The notes below the pieces were generated by a model. That model made no database searches. It saw only the letters and a list, made by a program, of their open reading frames with translations, and was not told where the DNA came from. The position numbers were made by a program, and so were the translations under genes. Of a DNA stretch of 64,000 bases, positions 30,017 to 40,540 are shown in pieces. Every line of letters starts with the position of its first letter. Within the stretch, counting starts at the first letter, position 1. This DNA comes from Tritrichomonas foetus (taxonomy: Eukaryota > Parabasalia > Tritrichomonadida > Tritrichomonadidae), in NCBI GenBank assembly GCA_001839685.1, contig MLAK01000746.1:2848-66847 (forward strand), given 5' to 3'.

Positions 30017-30486
30017 TTATTATAATTGAAATCACAGTTTGGGAAGAAATTCGAGAAAAATGAAATCATATCACTTTCGAGCGGCGAATAACGTTTAGAA
30101 TAAATTCAATTTCCTAATTGAATAAAAATGTAATTTAACTCTATTCAAATAATGACCATATATCATATGAAAAAGATATAAATCACCTATACATAGAAAA
30201 TTTGTGGCATTTGTCCAAATAAAAATTCAAAATACTTTGTACTTTTTTTTTTTTCCACCTAATGTGAAATTTAATATTAATATTTCACCATATTAAAAGA
30301 GGAATATATTATTTTTAGCATATGATAGAATCATATCATTGATCTATAGCATATTTACCCAATATCCAAGAAAAATATTTAAAACAATTGTATTTGGTAG
30401 CTTTTATTTAAAAAATCGTTCAAATGATCTGGAAATTGAATGAAATTGAATGATGGCCGTTTAAAAAACCACGAATCAACAATCTA
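30017..30486. other. Divergent intergenic region
   Basis: About 470 bp between the DUF4491 gene and the gene at 30487. The TGGCCGTTTA box (30454-30463) lies 23 nt before the latter's start. No other feature was recognised. Confidence 0.5.
30454..30463 (+). promoter_or_regulatory. TAAACGNNCA-type box upstream of the 30487 gene
   Basis: TGGCCGTTTA on the coding strand, 23 nt before ATG. Its reverse complement is TAAACGGCCA, matching the box seen before five other genes. Confidence 0.5.
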
Positions 30487-31719
30487 ATGAATATTATTGA
30501 TGATTTTTCCGATTCTACCGACTCTGAAGATGATGAAATTCGGAAAATTATCAAATGCGATAAAGATGTACCAGTTGAATTTTCTATAAATAGTTTGCTT
30601 CAAACGCGAAAAACAGATTCAACAATGAATACGCCAATTAGAAAGATTGAACTCTCCGATGATTCATCAAATGATGATGAATTTAAAGCCCCTATGAAAT
30701 TACCAGCACTACCAGAACGTGAGCCAAGTATTTTCGATTTTTCACAAGGCTCCAAAACCACCCGCGTTTTCGAAATTCTTGATGCCCAGCCAATTTCAGA
30801 TACTCCAACATTTCCAAAATTAAGCGAATGGCAATATCAAACTTTTTTATATTTGGTTGATAAGATAATTCCATCAAATGATATAATTTTTTTCTCTTTA
30901 GTTCAAGAAATAATAGCTAGGAAGTCATGTATTTCTGGTGATTCACTTTTAAAATTTGCTAATAAGTTTCCACCACATTCGATTGATTATTTTCATTGGT
31001 TTGAAATGTTGAGAGAAACTATGTTTTCATATAAAGATGCTGTACCTTATTTATTAGCAATTGCTGATCCAGAAATATTCAAATATGAATCAGAAGAAGA
31101 AGCAGAAAAAGCACCATTCGATATAATTGTGCTTCATGTTGCTGCAATTTTGGATCCAATAATATCAGATAATTGTAAATATGGAATAGCTCTTAAAAAG
31201 TTAAAACATATACTAAAAAGTTATACTTTCCCGCCTGACAAAATGAATAATTTGATTGATTCTTGTTTTGATCTTGCTGAAGAAGAAGTTTCAGATATTA
31301 CAGAAATTTCTAACATTTTTAGTTTCATTTCCCTCTTTCCATTAGATGGAATAGGTTGTGAAATTGTTTATCAAATTTGTTTGCGACTTTCACTCCACTT
31401 GCTTGGAGCAGAATATTTACCTGATTCACTTAATATGGATTTATTGGCAAATTCAATGAGCCAGTTGAAAAGTCTATGTAATGATTCCCTCAAGAATAAT
31501 GAATTGAGAAGGGCTTCTGCTGCAATGGCGCTAACTGAAAAAACATTGGTTGCTGCAATGAAGCTAAAAAAAGTAAGCAAAAACAATTTAATGACATTTG
31601 CTAAGTGCATGAAGTTTTCGATTAATAGTTCTGATCCCGGAGTTTTAACAACACTGAAAGAACAAATTCATGTAACAAGAACACAATATGAATCTTTCAT
31701 TCAAGCCAACTTTTTATAA
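30487..31719 (+). CDS. Uncharacterised helical protein
   Basis: 410 residues, not recognised with confidence. The first 95 residues are disordered and acidic (DFSDSTDSEDDEI). The rest is alpha-helical and Leu-rich. A weak resemblance to the SLF2/FAM178-type helical region of SMC5/6 partners was considered, but I cannot support it from sequence alone. No membrane span, zinc motif or catalytic motif is seen. Its start sits behind a TAAACGNNCA-type box, like the polo-like kinase and CK2 alpha genes. The 16-bp tandem repeat begins just downstream of its stop. Confidence 0.65.
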   Translation: MNIIDDFSDSTDSEDDEIRKIIKCDKDVPVEFSINSLLQTRKTDSTMNTPIRKIELSDDSSNDDEFKAPMKLPALPEREPSIFDFSQGSKTTRVFEILDAQPISDTPTFPKLSEWQYQTFLYLVDKIIPSNDIIFFSLVQEIIARKSCISGDSLLKFANKFPPHSIDYFHWFEMLRETMFSYKDAVPYLLAIADPEIFKYESEEEAEKAPFDIIVLHVAAILDPIISDNCKYGIALKKLKHILKSYTFPPDKMNNLIDSCFDLAEEEVSDITEISNIFSFISLFPLDGIGCEIVYQICLRLSLHLLGAEYLPDSLNMDLLANSMSQLKSLCNDSLKNNELRRASAAMALTEKTLVAAMKLKKVSKNNLMTFAKCMKFSINSSDPGVLTTLKEQIHVTRTQYESFIQANFL

Positions 31720-32123
31720 TTTATTAATATAAATGTTTTTATTGATACGACCTGTGATTGATTTATTTTGTGATTGATTNATCTTGTGATTGATTTATNT
31801 TGTGATTGATTNATCTTGTGATTGATTTATCTTGTGATTGATTTATNTTGTGATTGATTNATTTTGTGATTGATTCATTTTGTGATTGATTCATTTTGTG
31901 ATTGATTCATTTTGTGATTGATTCATTTTGTGATTGATTCATCTTTTGATTGATTCATCTTTTGATTGATTCATCTTTTGATTGATTTATCATGCTAATT
32001 GGCAATAATTTTTTTTTATTTCAATTTTTAAAATAATTTCAAATATTAATTTAAAAACTTTTTTTTTAATTTAAAGGATTTAAAGAATAAATTTACTTAT
32101 AAAAACATATAAAAACGTTTTTG
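31720..32123. other. Spacer with a 16-bp tandem repeat
   Basis: The first 270 bp after the stop are a minisatellite (31753-31991), listed separately. The remainder is AT-rich with T-runs. No gene was recognised. Confidence 0.6.
31753..31991. repeat. 16-bp tandem repeat, about 15 copies
   Basis: Period 16, consensus TGTGATTGATTYATYT. Variant classes are sorted along the array: TTYAT-TTGTG copies first, then TTTTG-containing copies. Several single Ns mark unresolved bases. It lies directly after the stop of the 30487 gene, so it may be in the 3' UTR. Confidence 0.9.
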
Positions 32124-32402
32124 TTAGAACATTTCCTTTGTAACTTGAACACCAACGAGATATCCATTTTGTTCGCCAATCACAACAGACTTTTCGCTTC
32201 CTTCGACAACAATTTTAATATTTTTTGATTCAGGAAATATTTGCTCAACGCAGTTTTGCACTTCGCGAACGTATGCAGCGACAGACTTATTGGCTGATCC
32301 TGTGGCAGCTATTGAAAATCCGTTTTTATCGACAACTGTAACATAGTTGACAAATGCTTGTCTTTCAAGTGAGCGAATTCCTTCGAGAAACTCTTCTTCC
32401 AT
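32124..32402 (-). CDS. Roadblock/LC7-domain protein (LAMTOR5- or dynein light chain-like)
   Basis: I choose the Met at 32402, giving 92 residues (MEEEFLEGIRSLERQAFVN); the longer frame to 32441 adds 13 poor residues. The pattern is one complete roadblock fold: helix, then YVTVVDKNGFSIAATGSAN, a long helix, and strands VVEGSEKSVVIGEQNGYLVGVQV. Size and order match HBXIP/LAMTOR5 (about 91 residues) and also generic roadblock chains. In LAMTOR it would serve the Ragulator on lysosomal membranes; in dynein it would bind intermediate chains. Sequence alone cannot decide. No catalytic function is expected. Confidence 0.72.
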   Translation of the reverse strand: MEEEFLEGIRSLERQAFVNYVTVVDKNGFSIAATGSANKSVAAYVREVQNCVEQIFPESKNIKIVVEGSEKSVVIGEQNGYLVGVQVTKEMF

Positions 32403-32768
32403 TGATATATTGAAGAATGTGAAGCAAACAAAGTTGTTCAATATCTAATCGTCAAATTTCTATCGTTTATGGTTAATTTTATCGTCCATGAAACATCGCA
32501 TTTATATGTAGTGAACATTCGATTCATTTCATTCAGCAATATTGATATTCCTATTCATGTTTCCTTAACTTGATCTATTTCATGAAAAATTGGTTTACGA
32601 AAAAAGTAGAGAAAGAAAAAGACAAAATAGAAGTTTGGAATAGGATTTTTTATTAAAAACTCATATTTTTATTATTATAGATACTATTTTTTATATTTCG
32701 CTTTTTTCTACTTTTTTCACAATTTTTTTTTCTTTTCATTTCTACATTTTTTTATTTATACTTTCTTT
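32403..32768. other. AT-rich spacer
   Basis: About 365 bp between the roadblock gene start and the DNAJ gene 3' end. Long T/A tracts fill 32640-32768. No feature was recognised. Confidence 0.5.
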
Positions 32769-34214
32769 TTATCCGAAGTGGAAGCGGAAGTTGCCTCCAC
32801 CGAAGTTTGCACCTCCCTGTTGGAAGAACTCGAATGGGTTGAATCCACCTTGGAAGCCTTGTCCACCTCCGCCTCCTTGGCCCATTCCAGGGTTCTCCGG
32901 GTCCTGGCCCATGTCATAAAGCTGCTTCTTTTCTGGATCAGTTAAAACATCGTAAGCGCGATTGATGTTTTTCATCATTCTTTCTGCTTCTCTCTTTTTG
33001 GCTGGATCGCTGTAGCGATCAGGGTGCCACACGCGTGCTTGCTTACGATAAGCGTCCTTTACTTGTGAAACAGAAGCGCCACGGCGGAGTCCCAAAACTT
33101 CATAAAAGTCAACATTTTTTTCATCATCTTGCATCTTTCCAACCTTTTCAATTCCCTTTTCAGCACGTTTATTATGAGGTGACACTTTTCTGGCTTGTTG
33201 ATAGTCTTTCATGGCGCCATCTAAATCATGTTCGTCGAGTAGAATATCTGCACGCTCAAGTAGAAGGTCTGTAGCATTAGGTGATTGCTTGATGAGATCA
33301 TTCAAATATGATAATGCTTCACGTGTTTTACCTTCGGCAATTTTCGCCTTAACGATCAAAGTTTTGACCTTAGTGGCAAGCGGCGAATTTTCTGTGCATC
33401 TTCTTTTTGCAATATTTTCACATTGTGAAATTGCTGGAGCTGCTGCTTGATAGTCTTTCTTATTTGTGTGGTTCAATGCCTTCTTGTGCTGCTCTTGGAA
33501 GTTCGTGGCTGCCTTGAGGAGGATGGTGCATGAGGATGCGTCAGAAGCATACTGCCTGCAAATCTTGAAATGCTTGGCCGCCATATCTGTATCGCCATCG
33601 CAAAGGAAGAACTTGCCTCTTAACTCGAGGAGAGAAGGATCCTTTGGTGAAATTTGCATAGCTTTGTGTGATAATTCCATGAATTTATCTTTATCTCCGA
33701 GTTTGAGGGCGCATTGGCAAGCCGAAACAAGATATGAAACAGACGAGATTGCTACTTTAAGAAGTTTTTCATATGTTTCAATAGCGTCTTCCCATTTTTC
33801 GTTTTTTTCGTATATTTGGGCTTGATCGAGATTAGCCTTTGTTTCTGAAATTTGTCTCTTAAGAGCTCGATCTGAAGATAGCTTGGCATCGCTTTCGGCG
33901 TCATCGAGGAGGCCAAGTCTCATTCGGGCCTGGCCACGTACCAAATATGCCTTTTTCTTTTCTTCGTTTGTCGCTGATCCAGAAGTGAGGAAACGTGAAA
34001 GGTCTTTGATTGAATCTTCAAATTTTGTGATCTGATAGGCGCACTGTCCGCGTAAGAAGAAGAGATGTGGATCGGCATCCAACATGCCTTGTTTATTGAT
34101 GTACATGGCAGCTGTGTCGAAAGCTTGGCGATATCGCTCCTCTTTCATCATTTCTGTGACATGAGGAATTGGCTCAATCGATTTAGAAAAGGCGATTAAA
34201 ATCGAAAGAATCAT
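32769..34214 (-). CDS. DNAJC3/P58IPK-like co-chaperone (TPR plus J domain)
   Basis: 481 residues. A short hydrophobic N-terminus (MILSILIAFSKSIE) suggests a signal peptide and an ER-lumenal protein. About eight to nine TPR units fill 20-360. The J domain is at about 368-436 with HPD at 397-399 (VWHPDRY) and the flanking helices FYEVLGL and MMKNINRAYDVL. A Gly/Phe/Gln-rich tail ends the protein. The order matches DNAJC3/P58IPK, which delivers misfolded clients to BiP; DNAJC7 has the same order but is cytosolic. It has no KDEL, as in DNAJC3. The gene is codon-biased, suggesting high expression. Confidence 0.88.
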   Translation of the reverse strand: MILSILIAFSKSIEPIPHVTEMMKEERYRQAFDTAAMYINKQGMLDADPHLFFLRGQCAYQITKFEDSIKDLSRFLTSGSATNEEKKKAYLVRGQARMRLGLLDDAESDAKLSSDRALKRQISETKANLDQAQIYEKNEKWEDAIETYEKLLKVAISSVSYLVSACQCALKLGDKDKFMELSHKAMQISPKDPSLLELRGKFFLCDGDTDMAAKHFKICRQYASDASSCTILLKAATNFQEQHKKALNHTNKKDYQAAAPAISQCENIAKRRCTENSPLATKVKTLIVKAKIAEGKTREALSYLNDLIKQSPNATDLLLERADILLDEHDLDGAMKDYQQARKVSPHNKRAEKGIEKVGKMQDDEKNVDFYEVLGLRRGASVSQVKDAYRKQARVWHPDRYSDPAKKREAERMMKNINRAYDVLTDPEKKQLYDMGQDPENPGMGQGGGGGQGFQGGFNPFEFFQQGGANFGGGNFRFHFG

Positions 34215-34630
34215 TTGTTTTATGGTCGGACAAACTTAGTCAAAATAAAAGGCATTTTTCAGTTATTATATAAATTTTCATAGATTAAGGTAAAATTGAT
34301 ATCAAATTAATTCTTCATGAATCTCCATAGAATTATATGAGATTATAAATTAATAATTTACAATAAACTATTGAAAAAGTTTTGGTTCTGGATAGTTTTA
34401 CGATTTACTGCTTCAGCTTTTTTGTCAATTTTTAGTTCATGAATCATGATAAAATCCATACATTTATACAATTATTATGCGTATACTAATACCATTAATT
34501 CCACAACAATGCAACTGAATTTTATTCATACAGATATCTGATTTAGTTGTTAAATTAAAAAGTTGATAAGTAAAAATGTAATATTTAATAAACAAAAAAC
34601 TATGAGTGTGATTCTATAAACACAAATAAA
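34215..34630. other. AT-rich spacer
   Basis: About 415 bp between the DNAJ start and the 3' end of the Sel1 gene. No feature was recognised. Confidence 0.5.
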
Positions 34631-37600
34631 TTAAGCATAATTCAACTGAGAGTGGCATCCACAATGACAAAATGTATTTGAGCGGAAGCCAGCGTCAAAA
34701 AGTTCATGGGATTTATGACATTTGAAAGCACATTTCACACAAATTGAATTTTCATTTAACAATCCACAAGAAATGCACTCAAATGCATGCATTCTAATTG
34801 GGTTTTCTCCTGATTTTGTAAATGAACATTCTTCTACTTTTTTCAATTTTATATCAGGCGCCAATTCCTTTAATCTTGCAAGCGCCAATTCTGAGCCTTC
34901 TTCAGCAGCTTCTTTATAAAATTGGATAGCGCGATCAATGTTTTTAGCTGTACCTCTTCCTGCTTCACAAAGCATTCCGAGATTATATAAAGCTTTAGTT
35001 ATCTTACTTTTACTAGCAGTTTGGAATAAGGAATATGCTTTTTTGAATGCAGCTTCACCTCTTTCTCCTTCAAGACCTTTCATTAACCTTTCGCCAATAA
35101 TTGCACAAGCTGATGGGTTTCTACATGAAGCTGCTAATCTTAAATCTTCGAGACCAGCATCAGTAGAATCCATCCCTTCCATTCTAGCAGCTTCCATATA
35201 AAGTTCACCTGCTTTAGTTTCATCTTTCTGTGTACCTTCTCCATTTTTGATGATTTTTGCAAGATACAATTTGGCAACAATGCTCCCTTTTTTAGATGCT
35301 TTTTGAAAGAGTGCAAGTGCTGTAGTCATGTCTTTCTGTTTACCATCATAATTCATTTTAGCTAAGTTTAATGTTGCTTGATTGCTACCACTTGATGAAC
35401 CGCGAGAAAACCAAAGTTTGGCTCGTTTTTCATCCACTGGACAACCAAGACCTTCACGAAACATCAGTCCAAGCATATTCATTGCATCTCCACAATCACC
35501 ATCAGCAGCTTCTTTCAAAAGTTTTATAATGTTTTTAATGTTAGGATTCTTTTCTTCAATCAGCATTTTCGCACATTCGAATTTGGCTTCTGCACTACCA
35601 CTTTCCGAAGCTTCTTTGAAATATTGTAATGCTTTGGCTTTATTTACAGGCGTTCCTTGTCCATCTGCATACATTCGACCTATAACTAATTTGGCATGCG
35701 TTAAACCAGCTTTTGAGCATTTGTCATACCAGTATAATGCATTATTATATTGCTTATTTTTATTATAAATATCTGAAATGAATACCATTGATGCCAAATT
35801 TCCACTTTTTGCACTTTTTTCAAACAATGCTGTTGATTTTGCTTTGTCTGTACCTTCATAAATCACAGCAAGTTTATATTGAGCTATGTCATTTCCTAAA
35901 TCAGCTGCTTTTTGATATAATTCCAGTGCATGTGCAATATCTCGACACCCTTGGGCTCCATAATAGAAAATATCCCCTAAATCTATCATTGCAGTAATAT
36001 TTCCGCTATCTGCAAGTTCTTGTAACTTGGCAATTGGTGTATCAACTTTTCTTAGACGAATACCACAAGCATAAATATGCATAATTCTTCCAAAAGCTTT
36101 AGATTCACCTTTTTTAGCAGCTAATGAATACCATTCATAAGCAGCTTCATGATCAGCTTCTTCCATACCGATTCCTTTTTCAAGCATTTGTGCATATTGA
36201 TACATTGCTGAAGAATTTCCATGCTCTGCTGCTAGTTTGAAGTATTTAACTGCTTTGATTTTGTTGACTTGTACACCATTTCCTTGTGAATACATTCGTG
36301 CTGTGTGTAACATGGCTAATGCATTTCCTTTTTTAGCAGCTCTTTTGTACCATTTTAATGCTTGTTTAGAATCTTGGCATATTCCTTGCCCTTCATAAAG
36401 CATTTGTGCAACTTTTAATTCAGCTTCAGTATATTCATGTTGTGCAGCTTTTGTGTACCAATGAAATGCATGATTCATGTCGCCAACATCGTCTTCATAA
36501 TACTGTCCAATCAAATATTGGGCTTCAGCACTTCCATTTTGTTCAGCTAAATATAAATATTTTAAAAACATTTTACTGTCTTTTTCTACACCATGACCAT
36601 CATAATATAATCTTGCTAACAGAATTTGTGCATTTACATTTCCGTAAGATGCAGCAGCACTTGCAAGTTGAAAAGCATTTGTATAATCGTTTTTAGAATA
36701 GAGTAAATGCGCCAATTCACTAGTAGCTTCAACATGACATTCTTCAGCAGCTTTTATCAATTTCACTTGAGCTTGTTTGATATTTTGATGTGTTCCAATG
36801 CCATGCATAAGCATATAACCACATTTATAAGTGGCTTCAAGATGCCCTCTATTAGATGCTTCAGAATACCAAGAAAATGCAAGATCAAGATCAATTTCAA
36901 CACCTAACCCTTTTTCATAAAACCTTCCAACAGAATACATTGCTTCAACATTTTCATGTTGTGCAGCTTTTTTATACAATTTTAATGACCGTTCATAATC
37001 AACCTCTATTTCAGAATTAAATCCTTCTTCAAGATACTTGGCATGAATCTCTAAGCCAGAATAATCTCCACTATCTTTAATATCATTTTTATTATACCAT
37101 TTCATTTGTGAAAGCATTTTTTCTTCTTGACGATCGTAAGCAATGTATCTTAATAATTCTGCACGTGCTCTTTTTGTTACACGATAATAAACACCACGTG
37201 AAATGATGTTTAATGCTTCTGCTTTATTTTGTGGAGTTCCTACTCCAGTGCTCATCATTGCAGCCATTCTAATCATTGCTTCAACATTATATTGGAAGCA
37301 CTTTCGATATAAATTGAATGCATGCTGTTTATTAACTTCCAAACCAAGTCCGTCTTCATATATAACACCTAAATAGTATTGTGGACTAATTAATCCACAT
37401 CTTAATGCATGTGTCAGTAAAAAAAAAGCACGTTCATAATCATGCCGATAATAATTATCTTCCATATACATTACACCCAACTGTTCATAAGCAGAAACAT
37501 TTGATTGACAAGCAGAAGATAAAATCAAAGACGTTCCTTTTTCTATATTTTGTGGAACAATTTTACCTTTTAGATATTCAATGCCAAGATAAAGTTTGGA

Positions 37601-40099
37601 CATTGGCTCATTTCTATCAATTGCTTTCATTAAATAATCAAGTCCAATTTCAATATTTTCATTATGATAACCAAATGAATGATTACTATTATTGCTATAT
37701 GAACTGATAAATGAATTATTGAATGAGTTGCTTTTTGTATTATTAATAGTATAAATATGGCTATTGCTATAATTATAATTTGTATTATTTTCTAGGTAAT
37801 TCACAGCAGTTCTATACATAGATCTGGCGTTTCCAAGATCAGCTGCTAATCTACACCATTCTTGTGCTTGTGATTCATCTTTATTGGCAATATTTCCACC
37901 CATTCTTACTAATTCTGAAATCTCATTTAATGCTTTTGGATCTTGTTTAGAAGAAGCCAGTCTCAAATAATAGGACGAACGATCATCATGCTTTCTTTTT
38001 TCTTTGAGTGTTAATTTGTAAATTTTCCTCATTGCTTTAACACTTCCATTATTTGCTGCTGTAACCAAAAGGCCGTATGGCATATTTTTAAGCATTTTTT
38101 CATCTTCATTCGGCTGTAAACTTGCATTCATTCTGTAAATATCGGCTAGAATAATATTCGCTTCATTTACACCAGCTAAGGATGCATACGAAAGATAAGA
38201 AAAGGCATAATTTGTGCATTGCTCGACACCAATTCCTTTAAAATAAATTCTACCTAATTCATACAAAGCTTTGGCATAAAATAAATCAGCTGCTTTTTGA
38301 TAACATGAAACTGCTTTTGTTATATCATATTTAACAACAGTTCCTTCTTCATATAATTTACCTAAAATATAATATGCTTCTGGTGAATTACTATGTGCTG
38401 CAACATTTATCCATTCATAACCTTTTGCAGGATCATAAAATTCTGTTTTTTGACTTAAATAACACATTCCAATATGCATTTGTGAAAGAACGTGACCATT
38501 AGAAGCCAAGGACGTTAACATAGTAAAATAACCTGGAATTTTAATAAATTCAAAATAAAGTGCCAACTGATAAGTTGCAGGTGAACATTTTGATGTTGCC
38601 TTTATCCAATGATAAATTGCAGATGTTGTTGAAACAGGCAAAAGATTTCCTTGAAAATACATCGATCCTAAAATATAACATGCGTTTGAATCATTTTGAT
38701 TTGATTTTTTAAATAAATATGAAACATCTTTTCGATTTTGAATAATTTGAGTGTCAAATAATCTTTTTAATAAATCAAAAATTTTATCTCGCGAAGTCCA
38801 TGAAAAAAATAATTTTCGAGTCTTCAAAATATAAACTAATGAAAAAATAGTCTGAACTTCTTCATGAGTATTTGTTGTACAAACATCAAATAAATGAACA
38901 ATTGGACCTGATTCAATTTTTGGAAATTCTTGTCCACCAACAGCTTTAATAAAGAGTCCAAAAAGCTGAACTTGTTTATTGAAAAATATTATACTGACTC
39001 TTTCATTCAGAAATTTAATTGTATCAAAATCCGAGAGATATGAACAAACATCATGATCAAAATAAACATTTCGTTGATCAAAAGAACACATCGCAAAACC
39101 TTTTGCATTTAAAGTATCAAGTCCCAAAAGAGTTTCTGTAATTATTTTTGATTTCATTATTTCTTCCAAATTGTCATTTTTTAATAAATCGAAGGCAGTT
39201 CCATTACTCATGAATTCCAAAACTAAAGAGTTTCTTTTTCCTTGGAATGGTGAGCCTTTAATAAAGCCATAGCATGGGCGAATGAATTGACATTTCACTT
39301 TTGAAAAAACTTCTTTTTCTACCTCAAATAATTTTTTTGATAAATAAGATTTAATTGAAAATAAAGAGCCAGTTTTCTTATGAAGATAAAGAGCCTCATT
39401 ATTATTGGAATTTTTCGATAAAAAACGTAAAAAAACAAAATCATCAAAAGAAAATTGAATCAGATCATTTTCCAGAAGTAAAATTTGAGATTTTGCAAAA
39501 AATGATTGATCATAAAACCATGTTGATGGAAAATAATTTCGTCTGATTAAAAAAAGTAGTGATGTTCGAAGAGATAATCTTAAAAATGTCGAAAGCGTAA
39601 ATTCTTTTGTTTCTGGTAGTTCAAGATTTTTCGAATAATATTTCATAAAATTATTGAGTTCTGTAAAAGCATCTCCATGATTTACTAAATTGAATGGAAA
39701 TATGTCTTGTTGATTTTCTGTGTGACTTACAAATTTAGATAAATCATCTGGATTTGTTGGATTTAAAAATGATTGTGCCATCAATTCAAGTAAAGGGAAG
39801 ATAATGTGATCACTACTCTTATTGATTTTAATAACTGCCAAAGTTTCCTGACAACAAAAAATAAAATATTCCTCTCCCGTGCTTTCTAATTCTGTAAAAG
39901 TGAATGTCACTAAAGGCTCAAATCGAGTGTCCGAAAAATGCGTCGAAAATTGCGGATTGTCAACCGAAGTATAAATACATCTGAGTCTAAAATTTGAATA
40001 AAGGTCAATTGTTCTCCATTCATCTTGTTTGAATTCCGTACGTGCGTTTGAAATGTCTGGAAAAATTTTTTCTAAAAAAAATTCATTCGTCTGAGCCAT
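34631..40099 (-). CDS. Giant pseudokinase - Sel1-repeat - UBR-box protein
   Basis: 1822 residues with three parts. An N-terminal region ends in a kinase-like fold (about 215-470). It keeps a VAIK-like Lys250 (FSIKSYL), but the catalytic loop HRDLKPxN reads MCSFDQRNVYF (about 337-347) and DFG reads DFD (357-359), with no Gly-rich loop, so it is probably a pseudokinase. From about 475 to 1755 come some thirty Sel1-like repeats of about 36 residues, with an Asn/Ser-rich insert near 780-825. The last 48 residues (1775-1822) hold paired Cys and His: CISCGLLNENSICVKCAFKC, HKSHEL and TFCHCGCH. This is the UBR-box zinc finger pattern, which binds N-degrons in ubiquitin ligases. Sel1/Hrd3 proteins also serve ligase complexes, so a degradation adaptor is a plausible inference. 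No signal peptide is seen. Confidence 0.85.
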   Translation of the reverse strand: MAQTNEFFLEKIFPDISNARTEFKQDEWRTIDLYSNFRLRCIYTSVDNPQFSTHFSDTRFEPLVTFTFTELESTGEEYFIFCCQETLAVIKINKSSDHIIFPLLELMAQSFLNPTNPDDLSKFVSHTENQQDIFPFNLVNHGDAFTELNNFMKYYSKNLELPETKEFTLSTFLRLSLRTSLLFLIRRNYFPSTWFYDQSFFAKSQILLLENDLIQFSFDDFVFLRFLSKNSNNNEALYLHKKTGSLFSIKSYLSKKLFEVEKEVFSKVKCQFIRPCYGFIKGSPFQGKRNSLVLEFMSNGTAFDLLKNDNLEEIMKSKIITETLLGLDTLNAKGFAMCSFDQRNVYFDHDVCSYLSDFDTIKFLNERVSIIFFNKQVQLFGLFIKAVGGQEFPKIESGPIVHLFDVCTTNTHEEVQTIFSLVYILKTRKLFFSWTSRDKIFDLLKRLFDTQIIQNRKDVSYLFKKSNQNDSNACYILGSMYFQGNLLPVSTTSAIYHWIKATSKCSPATYQLALYFEFIKIPGYFTMLTSLASNGHVLSQMHIGMCYLSQKTEFYDPAKGYEWINVAAHSNSPEAYYILGKLYEEGTVVKYDITKAVSCYQKAADLFYAKALYELGRIYFKGIGVEQCTNYAFSYLSYASLAGVNEANIILADIYRMNASLQPNEDEKMLKNMPYGLLVTAANNGSVKAMRKIYKLTLKEKRKHDDRSSYYLRLASSKQDPKALNEISELVRMGGNIANKDESQAQEWCRLAADLGNARSMYRTAVNYLENNTNYNYSNSHIYTINNTKSNSFNNSFISSYSNNSNHSFGYHNENIEIGLDYLMKAIDRNEPMSKLYLGIEYLKGKIVPQNIEKGTSLILSSACQSNVSAYEQLGVMYMEDNYYRHDYERAFFLLTHALRCGLISPQYYLGVIYEDGLGLEVNKQHAFNLYRKCFQYNVEAMIRMAAMMSTGVGTPQNKAEALNIISRGVYYRVTKRARAELLRYIAYDRQEEKMLSQMKWYNKNDIKDSGDYSGLEIHAKYLEEGFNSEIEVDYERSLKLYKKAAQHENVEAMYSVGRFYEKGLGVEIDLDLAFSWYSEASNRGHLEATYKCGYMLMHGIGTHQNIKQAQVKLIKAAEECHVEATSELAHLLYSKNDYTNAFQLASAAASYGNVNAQILLARLYYDGHGVEKDSKMFLKYLYLAEQNGSAEAQYLIGQYYEDDVGDMNHAFHWYTKAAQHEYTEAELKVAQMLYEGQGICQDSKQALKWYKRAAKKGNALAMLHTARMYSQGNGVQVNKIKAVKYFKLAAEHGNSSAMYQYAQMLEKGIGMEEADHEAAYEWYSLAAKKGESKAFGRIMHIYACGIRLRKVDTPIAKLQELADSGNITAMIDLGDIFYYGAQGCRDIAHALELYQKAADLGNDIAQYKLAVIYEGTDKAKSTALFEKSAKSGNLASMVFISDIYNKNKQYNNALYWYDKCSKAGLTHAKLVIGRMYADGQGTPVNKAKALQYFKEASESGSAEAKFECAKMLIEEKNPNIKNIIKLLKEAADGDCGDAMNMLGLMFREGLGCPVDEKRAKLWFSRGSSSGSNQATLNLAKMNYDGKQKDMTTALALFQKASKKGSIVAKLYLAKIIKNGEGTQKDETKAGELYMEAARMEGMDSTDAGLEDLRLAASCRNPSACAIIGERLMKGLEGERGEAAFKKAYSLFQTASKSKITKALYNLGMLCEAGRGTAKNIDRAIQFYKEAAEEGSELALARLKELAPDIKLKKVEECSFTKSGENPIRMHAFECISCGLLNENSICVKCAFKCHKSHELFDAGFRSNTFCHCGCHSQLNYA

Positions 40100-40540
40100 T
40101 TGATATGAGAGGTGGTGACCGTTTATTAAGGGAAATTTCGATTCGATTTTTTGTATGCATACCTGGCCACTTATAATCTTGATGTGATTTCTCGTTCATG
40201 CGAATTATATTGGACATTTTTAAAATCAATTTTTAGCACATTCTCAACATCAATGATAAATTAACAAATATGAACTGTCATATAGAATAATAGTCGAACT
40301 GATTGTTTATTTATGAGATGGATCTCTTTGTGAAATTTTTTTCTTGTAAATTGTGTAATAGTAAATAGTTTAATAGTACTTATGTTATTCGTTGCCTAAA
40401 AATGAAAGACAAATCACAATATAATATTGAATTCATTATTTATTTAAATTTGTGATGAGATTCACATTAGTTTCTTGTTATGAATTATGATTCGAATTTT
40501 AAACTGCTTTTTTCAAGTAAAAATGAAAAAATAGATAATA
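40100..40540. other. Spacer with promoter box and TA target site
   Basis: About 440 bp. TGACCGTTTA (40116-40125) lies 17 nt before the start of the Sel1 gene. The last two bases TA (40539-40540) are the target duplication of the pogo-type element. Confidence 0.5.
40116..40125 (-). promoter_or_regulatory. TAAACGNNCA box of the Sel1/UBR gene
   Basis: Reads TAAACGGTCA on the coding strand, 17 nt before the ATG. It is close enough to be core promoter. Confidence 0.5.

Noticed and set aside
30487..31719. SLF2/CANIN-like SMC5/6 partner
   Set aside because: Helical and Leu-rich, but I cannot find a specific motif. Left as uncharacterised.
31753..31991. Possible CRISPR array
   Set aside because: The repeats are contiguous with no spacers, and CRISPR arrays do not occur in this type of genome. 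It is a minisatellite.
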